Shown: positions 1-9,729 of the stretch, piece after piece
Layout of the letters: the number at the start of each line of letters is the position of its first letter
Position numbering within the stretch: the first letter of the stretch is position 1
NCBI GenBank assembly: GCA_025666215.1
Contig: CP102593.1
Coordinates: forward strand, 3,113,001-3,177,000
Length of the DNA stretch: 64,000 bases
Source: Xanthomonas campestris pv. phormiicola
Lineage (GTDB): Bacteria > Pseudomonadota > Gammaproteobacteria > Xanthomonadales > Xanthomonadaceae
Reading direction: 5' to 3'
Notes under the pieces: generated by a model
What the model saw: only the letters and a program-made list of their open reading frames with translations
Told to the model about the DNA's origin: nothing
The model's database searches: none
Program-made: the position numbers and the translations under genes

Positions 1-1
1 G

Positions 2-109
2 ATGCTCCCGTCGGAATACGGCTACGGCGCCAGTGGCGCCGGCGGGGTGATTCCGCCGAACGCCTCGCTGGTGTTCGAGGTGGAACTGCTCGACGTCAAG
101 CCGCGTTGA
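2..109 (+). CDS. FKBP-type peptidyl-prolyl cis-trans isomerase, C-terminal fragment
   Basis: Only the last 35 codons are inside the window; the gene starts upstream. The visible tail has the FKBP C-terminal pattern YGYG...G.IPPNASLVFEVELLDV, the last strand of the FKBP barrel. FKBPs catalyse prolyl isomerisation during protein folding, usually in the periplasm or cytoplasm. Localisation cannot be judged because the N-terminus is missing. The flavoprotein gene follows after about 13 bases, so the two may share a transcript. Confidence 0.75.
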   Translation: MLPSEYGYGASGAGGVIPPNASLVFEVELLDVKPR

Positions 110-122
110 GCCGTTGCCGCCG

Positions 123-1382
123 ATGTCCGCCAGCAAGCTTGCCGCCGCCGTGCGCGGCCGCATCGCCATCGTCGGCGGCGGCCCCGCCGGGCTGATCGCC
201 GCCGAGACCGCGCGCGCGGCCGGTGCCGAGGTCGACGTGTACGAGGGCAAGGGCTCGGTCGGGCGCAAGTTCCTGATCGCCGGCAAGGGCGGGCTCAACC
301 TGACCCACTCCGATCCGTTCGCGCTGTTCGTGTCGCGCTACCGCGAGCGTGCCGCGCAGGTCGGCGACTGGCTGGCCGACTTCGATGCAGACGCGCTACG
401 CGCCTGGGCGCAGGCGCAGGGCGTGGAAACCTACGTCGGCAGTTCCGGCCGCGTGTTCCCGCTGGACCGCAAGGCCGCGCCGCTGCTGCGCGGCTGGGTG
501 CGGCGACTGAAGGACGCCGGAGTGCGCTTCCACGTGCAGCAGCGCTGGCTGGGCTGGGACCGCGACGGCGCGCTGCGCTTCGCCGGCGCCGACGGCGAGC
601 GCCTGGTGCATGCCGATGCCTGCGTGCTGGCGCTGGGCGGCGGCAGCTGGCCGCAATTGGGGTCCGACGGCGCCTGGCAGGACACGCTGCGCGCGCGCGG
701 CGTCGACCTCGCGCCGCTGCAGCCGGCCAACTGCGGCTTCGACATCGCCTGGAGCGCGCATTTCCGGCAACGCCATGCCGGCGCGCCGCTGAAACCGGTG
801 ATCGCGCACTGGCGCGATGCGCAGGGATGCGAACACGCCCTGCAGGGCGAATGCGTGGTCGGCGAGCACGGCATCGAAGGCAGCCTGGTGTATGCGCTGG
901 CGGCGGAGCTGCGCGAGGCCATCGCCGCGCACGGCGCGACCACGCTGTGGCTGGACCTGGCGCCGGGGCGCGAGCTGGCGCGGCTGCAGGCCAAACTGGG
1001 CAAGCCGCGCGGCGGGCGCAGCTTCGGCGAGCACCTGCGCCGCCAGGCCGGCATCGACGGGGTCAAGGCGGCGCTGCTGTTCGAGATCCTGGGCAAGCAG
1101 GCCGGCGACGATCCGGCGCGTGCGGCGGCCACGCTGAAACGGCTGCCCTTGACCCTGCTGCGCCCGCGTCCGCTGGCCGAGGCGATCAGCAGCGCCGGCG
1201 GCGTGCGCCTGGAAGCGCTGGACCCGGCGCTGATGCTGCGCGCCCTGCCCGGCACCTTCTGCGCCGGCGAAATGCTCGACTGGGAAGCGCCGACCGGCGG
1301 CTACCTGCTCAGCGCCTGCTTCGCCAGCGGCCTGCGCGCCGGGCGTGGCGCGGTGGCGTGGCTGCAACGGACGACGGGCTGA
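123..1382 (+). CDS. NAD(P)/FAD-dependent oxidoreductase, YhiN/HI0933-like (TIGR03862 type)
   Basis: Predicted soluble flavoprotein of 419 residues. The N-terminus has the dinucleotide-binding motif IVGGGPAGLIAAE. It is followed by VGRKFLIAGKGGLNLTHS, the signature loop of the YhiN/HI0933 family. The C-terminus has the second FAD-contact region (GTFCAGEMLDWEAPTGGYLL). The natural substrate of this family is not established. ATG at 123 is preferred over an in-frame TTG at 114. The gene starts 13 bases after the FKBP stop, suggesting co-transcription. Confidence 0.85.
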   Translation: MSASKLAAAVRGRIAIVGGGPAGLIAAETARAAGAEVDVYEGKGSVGRKFLIAGKGGLNLTHSDPFALFVSRYRERAAQVGDWLADFDADALRAWAQAQGVETYVGSSGRVFPLDRKAAPLLRGWVRRLKDAGVRFHVQQRWLGWDRDGALRFAGADGERLVHADACVLALGGGSWPQLGSDGAWQDTLRARGVDLAPLQPANCGFDIAWSAHFRQRHAGAPLKPVIAHWRDAQGCEHALQGECVVGEHGIEGSLVYALAAELREAIAAHGATTLWLDLAPGRELARLQAKLGKPRGGRSFGEHLRRQAGIDGVKAALLFEILGKQAGDDPARAAATLKRLPLTLLRPRPLAEAISSAGGVRLEALDPALMLRALPGTFCAGEMLDWEAPTGGYLLSACFASGLRAGRGAVAWLQRTTG

Positions 1383-1501
1383 GCGGCATCGGCCGCAAGG
1401 GGCGCCGGAACGGCCAATGACCTTCGGGCCTGTCGGCCATGCCGCGGCGTGGCATATCCATGCGGTGGCCGCCGCAACGGCGCCATCGACCCGGAGCACG
1501 T

Positions 1502-2953
1502 ATGCGCCTGCTGACCCTTCTCGCACTCGGTGTGGTGAGCTGCAACATCGCCGGCGCCGCGCCGCCGGCGTCCTCCGCGCAGATGCGGCGGGTGGAAACC
1601 GGCCTGTTGCCGGCCGTCGTGGTGCAGGACCAGGCCGCCACGACGCTGTCGCTGCGCGAGCAGATGGACGCCTTGCACGTGCCGGGCGTGTCGATCGCGG
1701 TGATCCACGGCGGCCGCGTCGACTGGGCCAAGGGGTACGGCGTCACCGCCGCCGACGGTGCCCCGGTCGACGCCAGGACCCTGTTCCAGGCCGGCTCGGT
1801 GAGCAAGCCGGTCGCGGCGATGGCGGCCTTGAAGCTGGTCCAGGACAAGCGCCTGGCGCCGGATGCGCCGGTCAACGCGCTGCTGAAGACCTGGAAGCTG
1901 CCCGACTCCGTCTACACCCGCGATCATCCGGTCACGCTGCGGCAACTGCTGTCGCACAGCGCCGGCACCAGCGTGCACGGCTTCGACGGCTATGCCCAGG
2001 GCGCGGCGGTCCCGACCCTGCAGCAGGTGCTCGACGGCCAGGCGCCGGCCAACTCGGCGCCGGTGGTGGTGGATGCGCCGGTCGGCGAACGCTACCGCTA
2101 TTCGGGAGGCGGCTATACGGTCATGCAGCAGTTGCTGATCGACGTCGGCGGCAAGCCGTTCCCCGACCTGCTCCGTGACAGCGTGCTGGCGCCGCTGCGG
2201 ATGGAGGCCAGCGGCTATACGCAACCCTTGCCGGCGGCGGTGCTGGCCAGGGCGGCGCAACCGCACGACGCCATGGGCCAGCCCATCGCAGGCGGCGCGC
2301 ATGTCTATCCGGAACTGGCCGCCGCAGGGCTGTGGAGCAATGCCGAGGACCTGGCGCGCTATGCGCTGGAGCTGTGCGCGGCCAGCGCCGGACATGGCCG
2401 CGTGCTGTCCGCGGCCAGCGTGCGCGACATGCTGACCCCGGTGCGCGGCGACTACGGGCTGGGACTGCAGATCGGCGGGCACGGCGCGCGCCGCTACGCC
2501 TATCACGATGGTTCCAATGCCGGCTACAAGGCCACCCTGGTCGTCTATCCCGACCGCTGCGACGGCGCGGTGGTGCTGAGCAACGGCGACCAGGGCTACC
2601 AATTGGGCCTGGAAATCGTCCGCGCCGTCGCCGCAGCCTACGACTGGCCCGACTTCCGGCCGATCCAGCGCCAGGCCGCCAGCGTGGACATCGCCGTGCT
2701 GCGCCGCTTCGTCGGCCGCTTCGCCATTCCCGAGCTGGGCACGTTCGACATCCGCGAAGCGGCTGGCGGCCTGCAGGTCGAACTGCGCAAGGACCAGGCC
2801 TACCCGCTGATTCCCTCGTCGGAGCATGCGTTCTTCCTCAGCGCGCAGGACATCGTGATCCGCTTCGACGCCGGCCAGGCCGACCTGGGCACGATCGACG
2901 CCGGAAGCTTTCATGCGCCGTTCCGCCGGGTGCCGGCCGACAGCGCACGCTGA
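1502..2953 (+). CDS. Serine hydrolase, beta-lactamase/penicillin-binding-protein fold (class C-like esterase)
   Basis: A 483-residue exported protein: MRLLTLLALGVVSCNIAGA is a signal peptide. Family landmarks are the SxxK nucleophile motif GSVSKP (Ser99, Lys102), a YSG motif (RYRYSGGGYTV) in the place of YxN, and YHDGSNAG in the place of the KTG/HxG motif. These fit Pfam Beta-lactamase (PF00144), whose bacterial members include esterases, D-aminopeptidases and class C-like enzymes. The C-terminal 80 residues form an extra small domain common in the esterase branch. The start was chosen by the signal peptide and an upstream GGAG; an in-frame ATG at 1439 lies before it. The substrate cannot be deduced. 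Confidence 0.85.
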   Translation: MRLLTLLALGVVSCNIAGAAPPASSAQMRRVETGLLPAVVVQDQAATTLSLREQMDALHVPGVSIAVIHGGRVDWAKGYGVTAADGAPVDARTLFQAGSVSKPVAAMAALKLVQDKRLAPDAPVNALLKTWKLPDSVYTRDHPVTLRQLLSHSAGTSVHGFDGYAQGAAVPTLQQVLDGQAPANSAPVVVDAPVGERYRYSGGGYTVMQQLLIDVGGKPFPDLLRDSVLAPLRMEASGYTQPLPAAVLARAAQPHDAMGQPIAGGAHVYPELAAAGLWSNAEDLARYALELCAASAGHGRVLSAASVRDMLTPVRGDYGLGLQIGGHGARRYAYHDGSNAGYKATLVVYPDRCDGAVVLSNGDQGYQLGLEIVRAVAAAYDWPDFRPIQRQAASVDIAVLRRFVGRFAIPELGTFDIREAAGGLQVELRKDQAYPLIPSSEHAFFLSAQDIVIRFDAGQADLGTIDAGSFHAPFRRVPADSAR

Positions 2954-3098
2954 GGCGCGCGAGTGCGATGGGACGGACCGCGCCGTGTTCGGGCGCGTCC
3001 GCGGCAGGCAGGCACGAAGACCGACAAGCGCGCCAACAATGGCGCCCCCCGGCGCGCTGATCGGGTCGCCGTGCCCCGCCCCATCGCGCCGCCGCGGA

Positions 3099-5285
3099 TC
3101 AGAGGTCGGCGATCTGCACGCGCCGCTGCGGATCGCGCTTGGCGCTGTACATGGCCTCGTCGGCACGCTGGATCAGCAGGACCGGGTCGAATTCCGGGCC
3201 GGTCTGCAGCGCGATGCCGATGCTGGGCTGCAACGGCAGGCGCTGCCCGTCGACCACGCAACCCTCGCGCGCGGCGGCCAGCACCCGCGCCGCCGCCGCG
3301 TGCGCTTCGCCGCGGGCGTCGGCCAGCTGGTCCAGCAGCACCACGAACTCGTCGCCGCCCAGGCGCGCGATGAAATCCTCCTCGCGCAGGCAGGCCTTGA
3401 GCACTCGCGCGAAATGCACCAGCACCGCGTCGCCGGCGTGATGGCCGAAACGGTCGTTGACCGTCTTGAAATCGTTGAGGTCCAGGAACATCACCGCCAC
3501 CTGGTCGGCACCGCGGCGGCCGGGCTGGGCCAGGGTCCGGCGCAACGTCTCGTTCCACGCCATGCGGTTCGGCAGCCCGGTCAGTTCGTCGCGCAGCGCG
3601 CGCGCTTCCATCAGCCGCGCCAGTCGCGTCTGCCCGGTGATGTCGCTGATCATGATGTGGAAGCCGGGGGGCGCCGGCGCCATGGAATCGTCGGGCACGT
3701 AGCTGGAGTGCATGACCCGCAGTTCGCCGGCCGCATCGCGCAATTCCGTATCGAAGTGCTGCGCCTCGCCGTCCAGCACCCGCTGCAGATATGGCCGGAT
3801 CCTGTCCATGTGCTCGGCATCCAGCAGCTCCGGCAGGCGCCGGCCGACGATCGCCGCCGGCGCCATCGCGAACCAGTCCGCATAGGGCTTGTTGACGAAC
3901 TGATAGCACAATTGGCTGTCGACGTAGGCGATCAGGGTCGGCGCGTTGTCGGCGATGGTGCGCAGCTGCGATTCGCTCTGGCGCAGGCGCGCCTCGGCCA
4001 GGTGCTGCTCGGTGACGTCCTGGATCTGCGCCACGAAATGCAGCGGCCGCTCGTGTTCGTCGCGCACCAGCGACACCGCCTGGCGCGTCCACAGCGTGGC
4101 GCCGTCGCGGCGCAGGTAGCGCTTGTCCAGGTGATAGCCGCTGCGTTGCCCGGCCACCAGTTCGGCCGCCAGCGCCAGGTCCGGGGCGACATCCTGCGGA
4201 TGGCTGAGCTGGCGGAAATCCAGCGCCAGCAGCGCGTCGCGGTCGTAGCCCAGCATCGCGCACAGGGCGTCGTTGACCTCGAGCCAGCCGCCCTGCAGCG
4301 ACACCAGCGCCATGCCGTGCGCCGCCGCCGAGAACGCGCCGGAGAAGCGCTGTCCGGCCAGCAGCGCGGCGCGCGTGGCCTGGCGCTCGACGGTGACGTC
4401 GCGCATCACGCAGACCGCGCCCAGCGCCTGGCCGTCGGCGTCGTGCAGCCGCTCGGCGCTGCACAGCACGCTGCGCGGCGGCTGTCCGGCGGCGGCGACG
4501 ACGATTTCCGCATCGCGCACCGATTCGCCGCGCCAGGCGCGGAACAGCGGGATCCGTTCGCGCTCGAGCAGGCGCTGGCCGTCCGCGTCGAACAGGTCGA
4601 AATACTGCGCCCACTGCGCCGGCGGCAACGCGCGCGGATCGGTGCCGTGCCAGGCGCGCGCGACCCGGTTGAACTGGGACAGCGTGCCGTCGGCAGAACA
4701 CGACACGACCGCGTCGGGCACCGTTTCCAGCAGCAGGCTCAGCATCTGCGCCTGGGTCTGGGCGATGCGCGCGTCGCGGCGCGCCTCCAGCTGCATCGTC
4801 ACCTGCGCGGCCAGGCGCCGCAGGCCCTCGCGCTGTGCCGTGCCCAGCTGCCGCGGCATGGTGTCGATCACGCCCAGGCTGCCGTAGAGATGGCCGCCGC
4901 TGCCGCGCAGCGGCATGCCCGCATAAAAACGGATATGCGGCGCTCCCTGCACCAGCGGGTTGCCGGCGAAGCGCGGATCCTGCAGCGCATCCGGCACCTC
5001 CAGCAGTTGCGGCGACAGCAGCGCATGCGCGCAGAACGCCAGCTCGCGCGGCGTCTCCGACACGTCCAGGCCGCGGCTGGCCTTGAACCACTGGCGGTGT
5101 TCGTCGATCAGTGTGACCAAGGCGATCGGCACGTCGCACAGTTGGCTGGCCAGCCAGATCAGGTCGTCGAACACCGGCTCCGGCGGCGTGTCCAGCATGC
5201 CCAGTTCGGCCACCGCGCGCAGCCGCTCCAGTTCGTCGGCAGGCAACGGCGCGGGAATGAAGCCGAGGGGCGGTCGCTGGGGCAT
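3099..5285 (-). CDS. Diguanylate cyclase with GAF and PAS sensor domains
   Basis: A 728-residue signalling protein with no transmembrane segment visible. An N-terminal GAF domain (about residues 15-165, with the FDDLIWLASQLCDVPIALVTL pattern) is followed by three PAS-like segments. The second (about 300-420) ends in a PAC-type motif. The C-terminal GGDEF domain carries an intact GGDEF active site at residues 643-647, preceded by DLNDFKTVNDRFGHHAGD. This predicts synthesis of cyclic di-GMP. There is no EAL domain. ATG 5285 is used because homology begins right after it; the frame stays open further upstream without recognisable sequence. Confidence 0.9.
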   Translation of the reverse strand: MPQRPPLGFIPAPLPADELERLRAVAELGMLDTPPEPVFDDLIWLASQLCDVPIALVTLIDEHRQWFKASRGLDVSETPRELAFCAHALLSPQLLEVPDALQDPRFAGNPLVQGAPHIRFYAGMPLRGSGGHLYGSLGVIDTMPRQLGTAQREGLRRLAAQVTMQLEARRDARIAQTQAQMLSLLLETVPDAVVSCSADGTLSQFNRVARAWHGTDPRALPPAQWAQYFDLFDADGQRLLERERIPLFRAWRGESVRDAEIVVAAAGQPPRSVLCSAERLHDADGQALGAVCVMRDVTVERQATRAALLAGQRFSGAFSAAAHGMALVSLQGGWLEVNDALCAMLGYDRDALLALDFRQLSHPQDVAPDLALAAELVAGQRSGYHLDKRYLRRDGATLWTRQAVSLVRDEHERPLHFVAQIQDVTEQHLAEARLRQSESQLRTIADNAPTLIAYVDSQLCYQFVNKPYADWFAMAPAAIVGRRLPELLDAEHMDRIRPYLQRVLDGEAQHFDTELRDAAGELRVMHSSYVPDDSMAPAPPGFHIMISDITGQTRLARLMEARALRDELTGLPNRMAWNETLRRTLAQPGRRGADQVAVMFLDLNDFKTVNDRFGHHAGDAVLVHFARVLKACLREEDFIARLGGDEFVVLLDQLADARGEAHAAAARVLAAAREGCVVDGQRLPLQPSIGIALQTGPEFDPVLLIQRADEAMYSAKRDPQRRVQIADL

Positions 5286-5508
5286 GCGCGGCAAGCGGGA
5301 TGGGGAGCCGGTCACGATAACTGGCCGCGGGCGGCGATGGCAGTCGCACGATCGCGGTTGGCGACGTGCACCACGCATTCGGCGCGCAGCGCGGGTGTCG
5401 CGGCAGGTGGCGTGCTGCGGTGCAAGCAGTGCCTGCGCAGCGGGGTGGTCGGGGGCATCACGCCCGGGCCGGCCGCCGCGCAGCTCCAGGCAACCGCCGC
5501 AGGCGCCG

Positions 5509-6036
5509 CTAGACGGCGGCTTGCGGCATGCCTGCCTGCGCCTGTGCGGGGTGCTTTTCCATGTACACGCAGGCCAGCGCGATGCCGCTGGGATGCGCAT
5601 AGCTGCCCTGCTGCAGCACCGCGTAGCCCTGGGCCCGATAGAACGCGACCGCGTTGAGTGCGGCGGCCAGGTGGATGCGCGCGCCGGGCACCAGCTTGGC
5701 TTCGAGCGCCTGCAGCAGGCGTCGCCCCAGTCCGCTGCCGCGCACGTCGGGATCGACGAACAGGCCATCGATCTCGCTGCCGGCCAGATCGGCCACGCCG
5801 ACGCCGAGCAGGCGCCCGCCGGCGTCCTCGGCGAGCACCGCGCCGCCGCTGGCGATCAGCTGCGGATACGTCGCCGGCGCCGGCGCCGCCGCCCAGGCCG
5901 CGATCACCTCGGGCGGATAGTGCGTGCTGCACACCTGGCGCACGCAGCGGGTGCGCAGCGCCCACATCGCGGCGATGTCGGCGTGCCGCGCCGCGCGCAA
6001 GGCGACGGCGCCCGGCGGAGGCGCGGCGGCACTCAT
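5509..6036 (-). CDS. GNAT family N-acetyltransferase
   Basis: A 175-residue cytoplasmic protein with the acetyl-CoA binding loop of GNAT enzymes: DGLFVDPDVRGSGLGRRLLQ (RxxGxG/A) followed by the ALNAVAFYRAQGY signature near the C-terminus. The acceptor substrate is unknown. Its ATG overlaps the stop codon of the upstream FMN-binding gene (ATGA at 6033-6036), so the two are translationally coupled and probably act or are regulated together. Confidence 0.85.
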   Translation of the reverse strand: MSAAAPPPGAVALRAARHADIAAMWALRTRCVRQVCSTHYPPEVIAAWAAAPAPATYPQLIASGGAVLAEDAGGRLLGVGVADLAGSEIDGLFVDPDVRGSGLGRRLLQALEAKLVPGARIHLAAALNAVAFYRAQGYAVLQQGSYAHPSGIALACVYMEKHPAQAQAGMPQAAV

Positions 6037-7655
6037 CGCGACTTGCTGTCGCGCAGGCTGCGGATCCGCGCCGGCGGCTGGAACGAATCGCTGCGCGCAT
6101 CGGCCCAGTACTCCTGGAACACGGCATGGTCGGGCAGCGTGCGCAGCAGCTCGCCCGGTTCCAGGTAGCGGTACAGCGAGGCCAGCGAACGGATCTCGAC
6201 CTGCGAGATGCGCCGCAGGATGTGCTCCGGCCCCAGTTGCGACGGATCCGCCAGGCCGGCGGCGCTGAGCAGTTCGCGCAGCGCGCGCAGGGTGTTGGCG
6301 TGGTAGTGCTCCACCCGCACCGCCTTGTCGGTGGGATCCAGGTGCTTCCAGCGGCGCTGGTCCTGGGTGGCGATGCCGGTCGGGCAGCGGTCGCTGTGGC
6401 AGCTCAGCGACTGGATGCAGCCCAGCGCGAACATGAAGCCGCGCCCGGCGTTGCACCAGTCCGCGCCCAGCGCCAGGGTGCGCGCGATGTCGAACGCGCT
6501 GGTGATCTTGCCGGCCGCGCCGAGCTTGATCCGGTCGCGGATGTCCAGCCCGACCAGGGTGTTGTGCACCAGCAGCAGCGCCTCGTGCATCGGCACGCCG
6601 ACATGGTCGATGAACTCGGCCGGCGCAGCGCCGGTGCCGCCCTCGGCGCCGTCGATGACGATGAAATCCGGGTACAGCCCGCTTTCCTGCATCGCCTTGG
6701 CGATCGCGAACCACTCCCACGGATGCCCGATCGCCAGCTTGAAGCCGCTCGGCTTGCCGCCGGACAGTTCGCGCAGCCGGGCCACGAACTGCAGCAGCTG
6801 CAGCGGCGTGGAGAACGCCGAATGCCGCGACGGCGACACGCAGTCCTGGCCCATCGCCACGCCGCGGGTGGCGGCGATCTCGGCGCTGACCTTGGCCGCC
6901 GGCAGCACCCCGCCGTGGCCGGGCTTGGCGCCCTGCGACAGCTTGACCTCGATCATCTTCACCTGCGCCAGGGTCGCGTTGGCGACGAAGCGCTCCTCGC
7001 TGAAGCGTCCGTCCGCATCGCGGCAGCCGAAGTAGCCCGAGCCGATCTCCCACACCAGATCGCCGCCGCATTCGCGGTGATACGGCGAGATCGAGCCTTC
7101 GCCGGTGTCGTGGTAGAAGCCGCCGCGGCGCGCGCCTGCGTTGAGCGCGCGGATGGCGTTGGCCGACAGCGCGCCGAAGCTCATCGCCGAGATGTTGAAC
7201 ACGCTGGCCGAGTATGACTGCGCGCAGCCGGCGCCGATGGTGACGCGGAAATCGTGATGCGCGATCTCGCTGGTCGCCAGCGAGTGGTTGATCCACTCGT
7301 AGTCGGTGGCGTAGGCGCTGCGCAGGGTGCCGAACGGCACCACGTCCATGACGTTCTTTGCACGCTGGTAGACCAGGGCGCGCTGCTGGCGCGAGAACGG
7401 CGCCTCCTCGATGTCGCTCTGCAGGAAATACTGGCGCATCTCCGGGCCGACCGATTCCAGGCCGTAGCGGAAGTGGGCCAGGATCGGATAGTTGCGGCGC
7501 AGCGTGCTGCGCGTCTGCAGCAGGTCCCAGGTGCCGAGCAGCGCCAGGACCGCGAAGGCCGCCACGCCCCAACCCCACGACGGCCAGATCGCGCACAGGG
7601 CGATGGACAACGCCAGCAGCACGCAGCTGGCGACATAGGCTAGGTAGCGGTGCAT
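6033..7655 (-). CDS. FMN-binding glutamate synthase family protein, membrane-anchored
   Basis: A 540-residue protein with two N-terminal hydrophobic helices (about residues 4-22 and 27-45). A domain like the central/FMN region of the glutamate synthase large subunit follows (INISAMSFGALSANAIRALN, GAGCAQSYSASVFN, DGAEGGTGAAP and ALGCIQSLSCHSDRCPTGIA). The glutaminase domain of true GltB is absent. The family is therefore annotated as glutamate-synthase-like with unknown reaction. It forms a two-gene unit with the downstream acetyltransferase. The start at 7655 precedes the first hydrophobic segment; an upstream in-frame ATG at 7709 would add unrelated sequence. Confidence 0.85.
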   Translation of the reverse strand: MHRYLAYVASCVLLALSIALCAIWPSWGWGVAAFAVLALLGTWDLLQTRSTLRRNYPILAHFRYGLESVGPEMRQYFLQSDIEEAPFSRQQRALVYQRAKNVMDVVPFGTLRSAYATDYEWINHSLATSEIAHHDFRVTIGAGCAQSYSASVFNISAMSFGALSANAIRALNAGARRGGFYHDTGEGSISPYHRECGGDLVWEIGSGYFGCRDADGRFSEERFVANATLAQVKMIEVKLSQGAKPGHGGVLPAAKVSAEIAATRGVAMGQDCVSPSRHSAFSTPLQLLQFVARLRELSGGKPSGFKLAIGHPWEWFAIAKAMQESGLYPDFIVIDGAEGGTGAAPAEFIDHVGVPMHEALLLVHNTLVGLDIRDRIKLGAAGKITSAFDIARTLALGADWCNAGRGFMFALGCIQSLSCHSDRCPTGIATQDQRRWKHLDPTDKAVRVEHYHANTLRALRELLSAAGLADPSQLGPEHILRRISQVEIRSLASLYRYLEPGELLRTLPDHAVFQEYWADARSDSFQPPARIRSLRDSKSR

Positions 7656-7782
7656 CGCGTTCCTCGCGGAAGTCGGAAGCCGGGAAGTGTAGGCGTTGCA
7701 GGCCGGCAATGGCGCTGGCGCAGCCTGTCGCCCGCTTGGGCGGCATACAGCTTGGCGGTGTACAGCGTCCGCCGTTTCGCCG

Positions 7783-9075
7783 TTACAGCCGGTCGTCCAC
7801 CGCCTCGCGCGGCCACACCGATTTCACGTCGTAGACCACCAGGTTCGGCGTGCCCAGCGCGCGGATCCGCGCGGCATCGAAACCGCGGTATTCGTCGTGC
7901 GCCACCGCCAGCACCACCGCGTCGTAGCGGCCGGCGACCGGTGCCGGCAGCAGTTCCACCCCGCCATGTTCGCGCGCCAGCTGCGGCTCGGCCCACGGGT
8001 CGCAGGCATCGACCCGCGCGCCGCTGGCGGCCAGCGCCTGCACCAGCTCCAGCGCGCGGCTGTTGCGCAGGTCCGGGCAGTTCTCCTTGAAGGTGACGCC
8101 GAGCACCAGGATCGTGGCCGCGGCCATGGCCACGCCCTTGTCCGCCAGCAGCGCCTGCACCCGCGCGGCGACATGCGCGCCGACCCGGTTGTTGACCTGG
8201 CGCGCAGTGTGGATCAGGTCCGGGTGGTAGCCCATGCTCTCGGACTTGTGCAGCAGGTAGTACGGATCCACGCCGATGCAGTGGCCGCCGACCAGCCCGG
8301 GGCGGAACGGCAGGAAGTTCCATTTGGTGCCGGCCGCTTCCAGCACGTCCCGGGTATCGATGCCGAGGCGGTCGAAGATCAGCGCCAGTTCGTTGACCAG
8401 GGCGATGTTCACGTCGCGCTGGATGTTCTCCACCACCTTCGCCGCCTCGGCCACACGGATCGACGGCGCGCGCCAGGTACCGGCGGTGATGATGCTCGCG
8501 TACAGCGCATCGACCGCATCGGCAGCCGCGGCGCTGGAGCCGGAGGTGATCTTGCGGATGTCGGCCAGGCGCCGCTGGCGGTCGCCCGGGTTGACCCGCT
8601 CCGGGCTGTAGCCGCAGTGGAAGTCCTCGTTGAAACGCAGGCCCGAGCCTTGTTCCAGCAGCGGCACGCACACCTCTTCGGTGGTGCCCGGATACACCGT
8701 GGATTCGTAGATCACCAGGTCGCCGCGCTTGAGCACGCCGGCGAGCAGTTCGCTGGCCTGGCGCAGCGGCTGCAGGTCGGGCTGCTCGTAGGCGTCGATC
8801 GGGGTCGGCACGGTAACGATGTAGACGTTGCGGTCGCGCAGCGCGGCGGCATCGTCGCTGTAGCGCAGGTGCACGCCGGCACGCAGTTCGTCCGGTTCCA
8901 TTTCCAGGGTCTGGTCGTGGCCGTCGCGCAGCTGCGCCACGCGCTGCGCGTCGATGTCGTAGCCGAGCGTGTCGTAGCGCGCGCCGAACGCCACCGCCAG
9001 CGGCAGGCCGACATAGCCCAGGCCGATGACGGCGATGCGCAGTTGCGCGGGATCGAACACGATATCGACGGGCAT
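7783..9075 (-). CDS. Nucleotide sugar dehydrogenase (UDP-N-acetylglucosamine/galactosamine 6-dehydrogenase type)
   Basis: A 430-residue cytoplasmic enzyme of the UDP-glucose/GDP-mannose dehydrogenase superfamily. It has an N-terminal NAD-binding motif AVIGLGYVGLPLA, central-domain ENIQRDVNIALVNELALIF, and a catalytic cysteine (Cys266) in GGHCIGVDPYYL. A C-terminal UDP-binding domain contains GVTFKENCPDLRNSRALE. The sequence pattern is closest to TviB/WbpO-like enzymes that oxidise C6 of UDP-HexNAc to the uronic acid for surface polysaccharides. AAAGGA lies 6 bases before the ATG. No glycosyltransferase lies next to it, so it appears to be an isolated gene here. Confidence 0.88.
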   Translation of the reverse strand: MPVDIVFDPAQLRIAVIGLGYVGLPLAVAFGARYDTLGYDIDAQRVAQLRDGHDQTLEMEPDELRAGVHLRYSDDAAALRDRNVYIVTVPTPIDAYEQPDLQPLRQASELLAGVLKRGDLVIYESTVYPGTTEEVCVPLLEQGSGLRFNEDFHCGYSPERVNPGDRQRRLADIRKITSGSSAAAADAVDALYASIITAGTWRAPSIRVAEAAKVVENIQRDVNIALVNELALIFDRLGIDTRDVLEAAGTKWNFLPFRPGLVGGHCIGVDPYYLLHKSESMGYHPDLIHTARQVNNRVGAHVAARVQALLADKGVAMAAATILVLGVTFKENCPDLRNSRALELVQALAASGARVDACDPWAEPQLAREHGGVELLPAPVAGRYDAVVLAVAHDEYRGFDAARIRALGTPNLVVYDVKSVWPREAVDDRL

Positions 9076-9389
9076 GCCGTTCCTTTCAGGGCGCCGCGGC
9101 GGCGGCGTGCGCCGTCGATGCGGGTGGTCGCGGAAGTGCGGATGTCCGCGGCGCGGACCTGCGGCCATGGTAAGCGGCGCGGCGGCACGCTCCAAGCGGG
9201 CACTGCCTTCACGCACGACGTGCCTATCATTGGCCCATCGCACCCACCGTCCCGCCAGCCTGTCGCGGTTCTTGCCACGGCCGCGACGCCGATGTGACCT
9301 GGCGTTTACGCCTTACGCCCTAGTCTGGCGAAGCGCCTCCGCGCAGTTCCCAGAACAACTCCCTCATTACTACTACAGGAGATCCTGCC

Positions 9390-9713
9390 GTGAGCCACGC
9401 TCCGTGCCTGCTCGTGGATGTCGAAGCCGAACTGGCGCATTGGAAGGTGCTGCACGGGGAAGGCAAGCTGGGGCCGCAGTCCTTCAGCGAGCATGCGCGT
9501 TTGATCAAGATGGCCTGCGATGTGTTCCTGCAGCTGCCGCGCGAGTCCAACGAGGTGCGCATGCAGCGCCTGCGCCAGCGCTACGACGCCGAACATCCGT
9601 GGCCGCGCATCGCCTGGAACGATGCCGAAGCCTTCGTACTGGCCTGCTGGGCCAGGCTCGACGGTTCCGAGCGGCGCGATACCCAGCCCGATCCTGCCCC
9701 TGTCCCCGCCTGA
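9390..9713 (+). CDS. Hypothetical 107-residue protein
   Basis: A soluble protein without signal peptide or hydrophobic segment, rich in charged and aromatic residues (WKVLHGEGKLG, RQRYDAEHPWPRIAWNDAEAFVLACWARLDG). I do not recognise the family. The start is a GTG preceded by AGGAG with ordinary spacing (ACTACAGGAGATCCTGCC). Codon use matches the neighbours, which supports it as a real gene. The second small gene follows 16 bases later on the same strand. Confidence 0.6.
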   Translation: MSHAPCLLVDVEAELAHWKVLHGEGKLGPQSFSEHARLIKMACDVFLQLPRESNEVRMQRLRQRYDAEHPWPRIAWNDAEAFVLACWARLDGSERRDTQPDPAPVPA

Positions 9714-9729
9714 CCCTGGAGACATACCC

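Noticed and set aside
2913..5657. Plus-strand open frame of 914 codons opposite the GGDEF protein
   Set aside because: The minus strand encodes clear GAF, PAS and GGDEF domains. The plus-strand frame is a high-GC shadow rich in Arg, Gln and His with no domain pattern.
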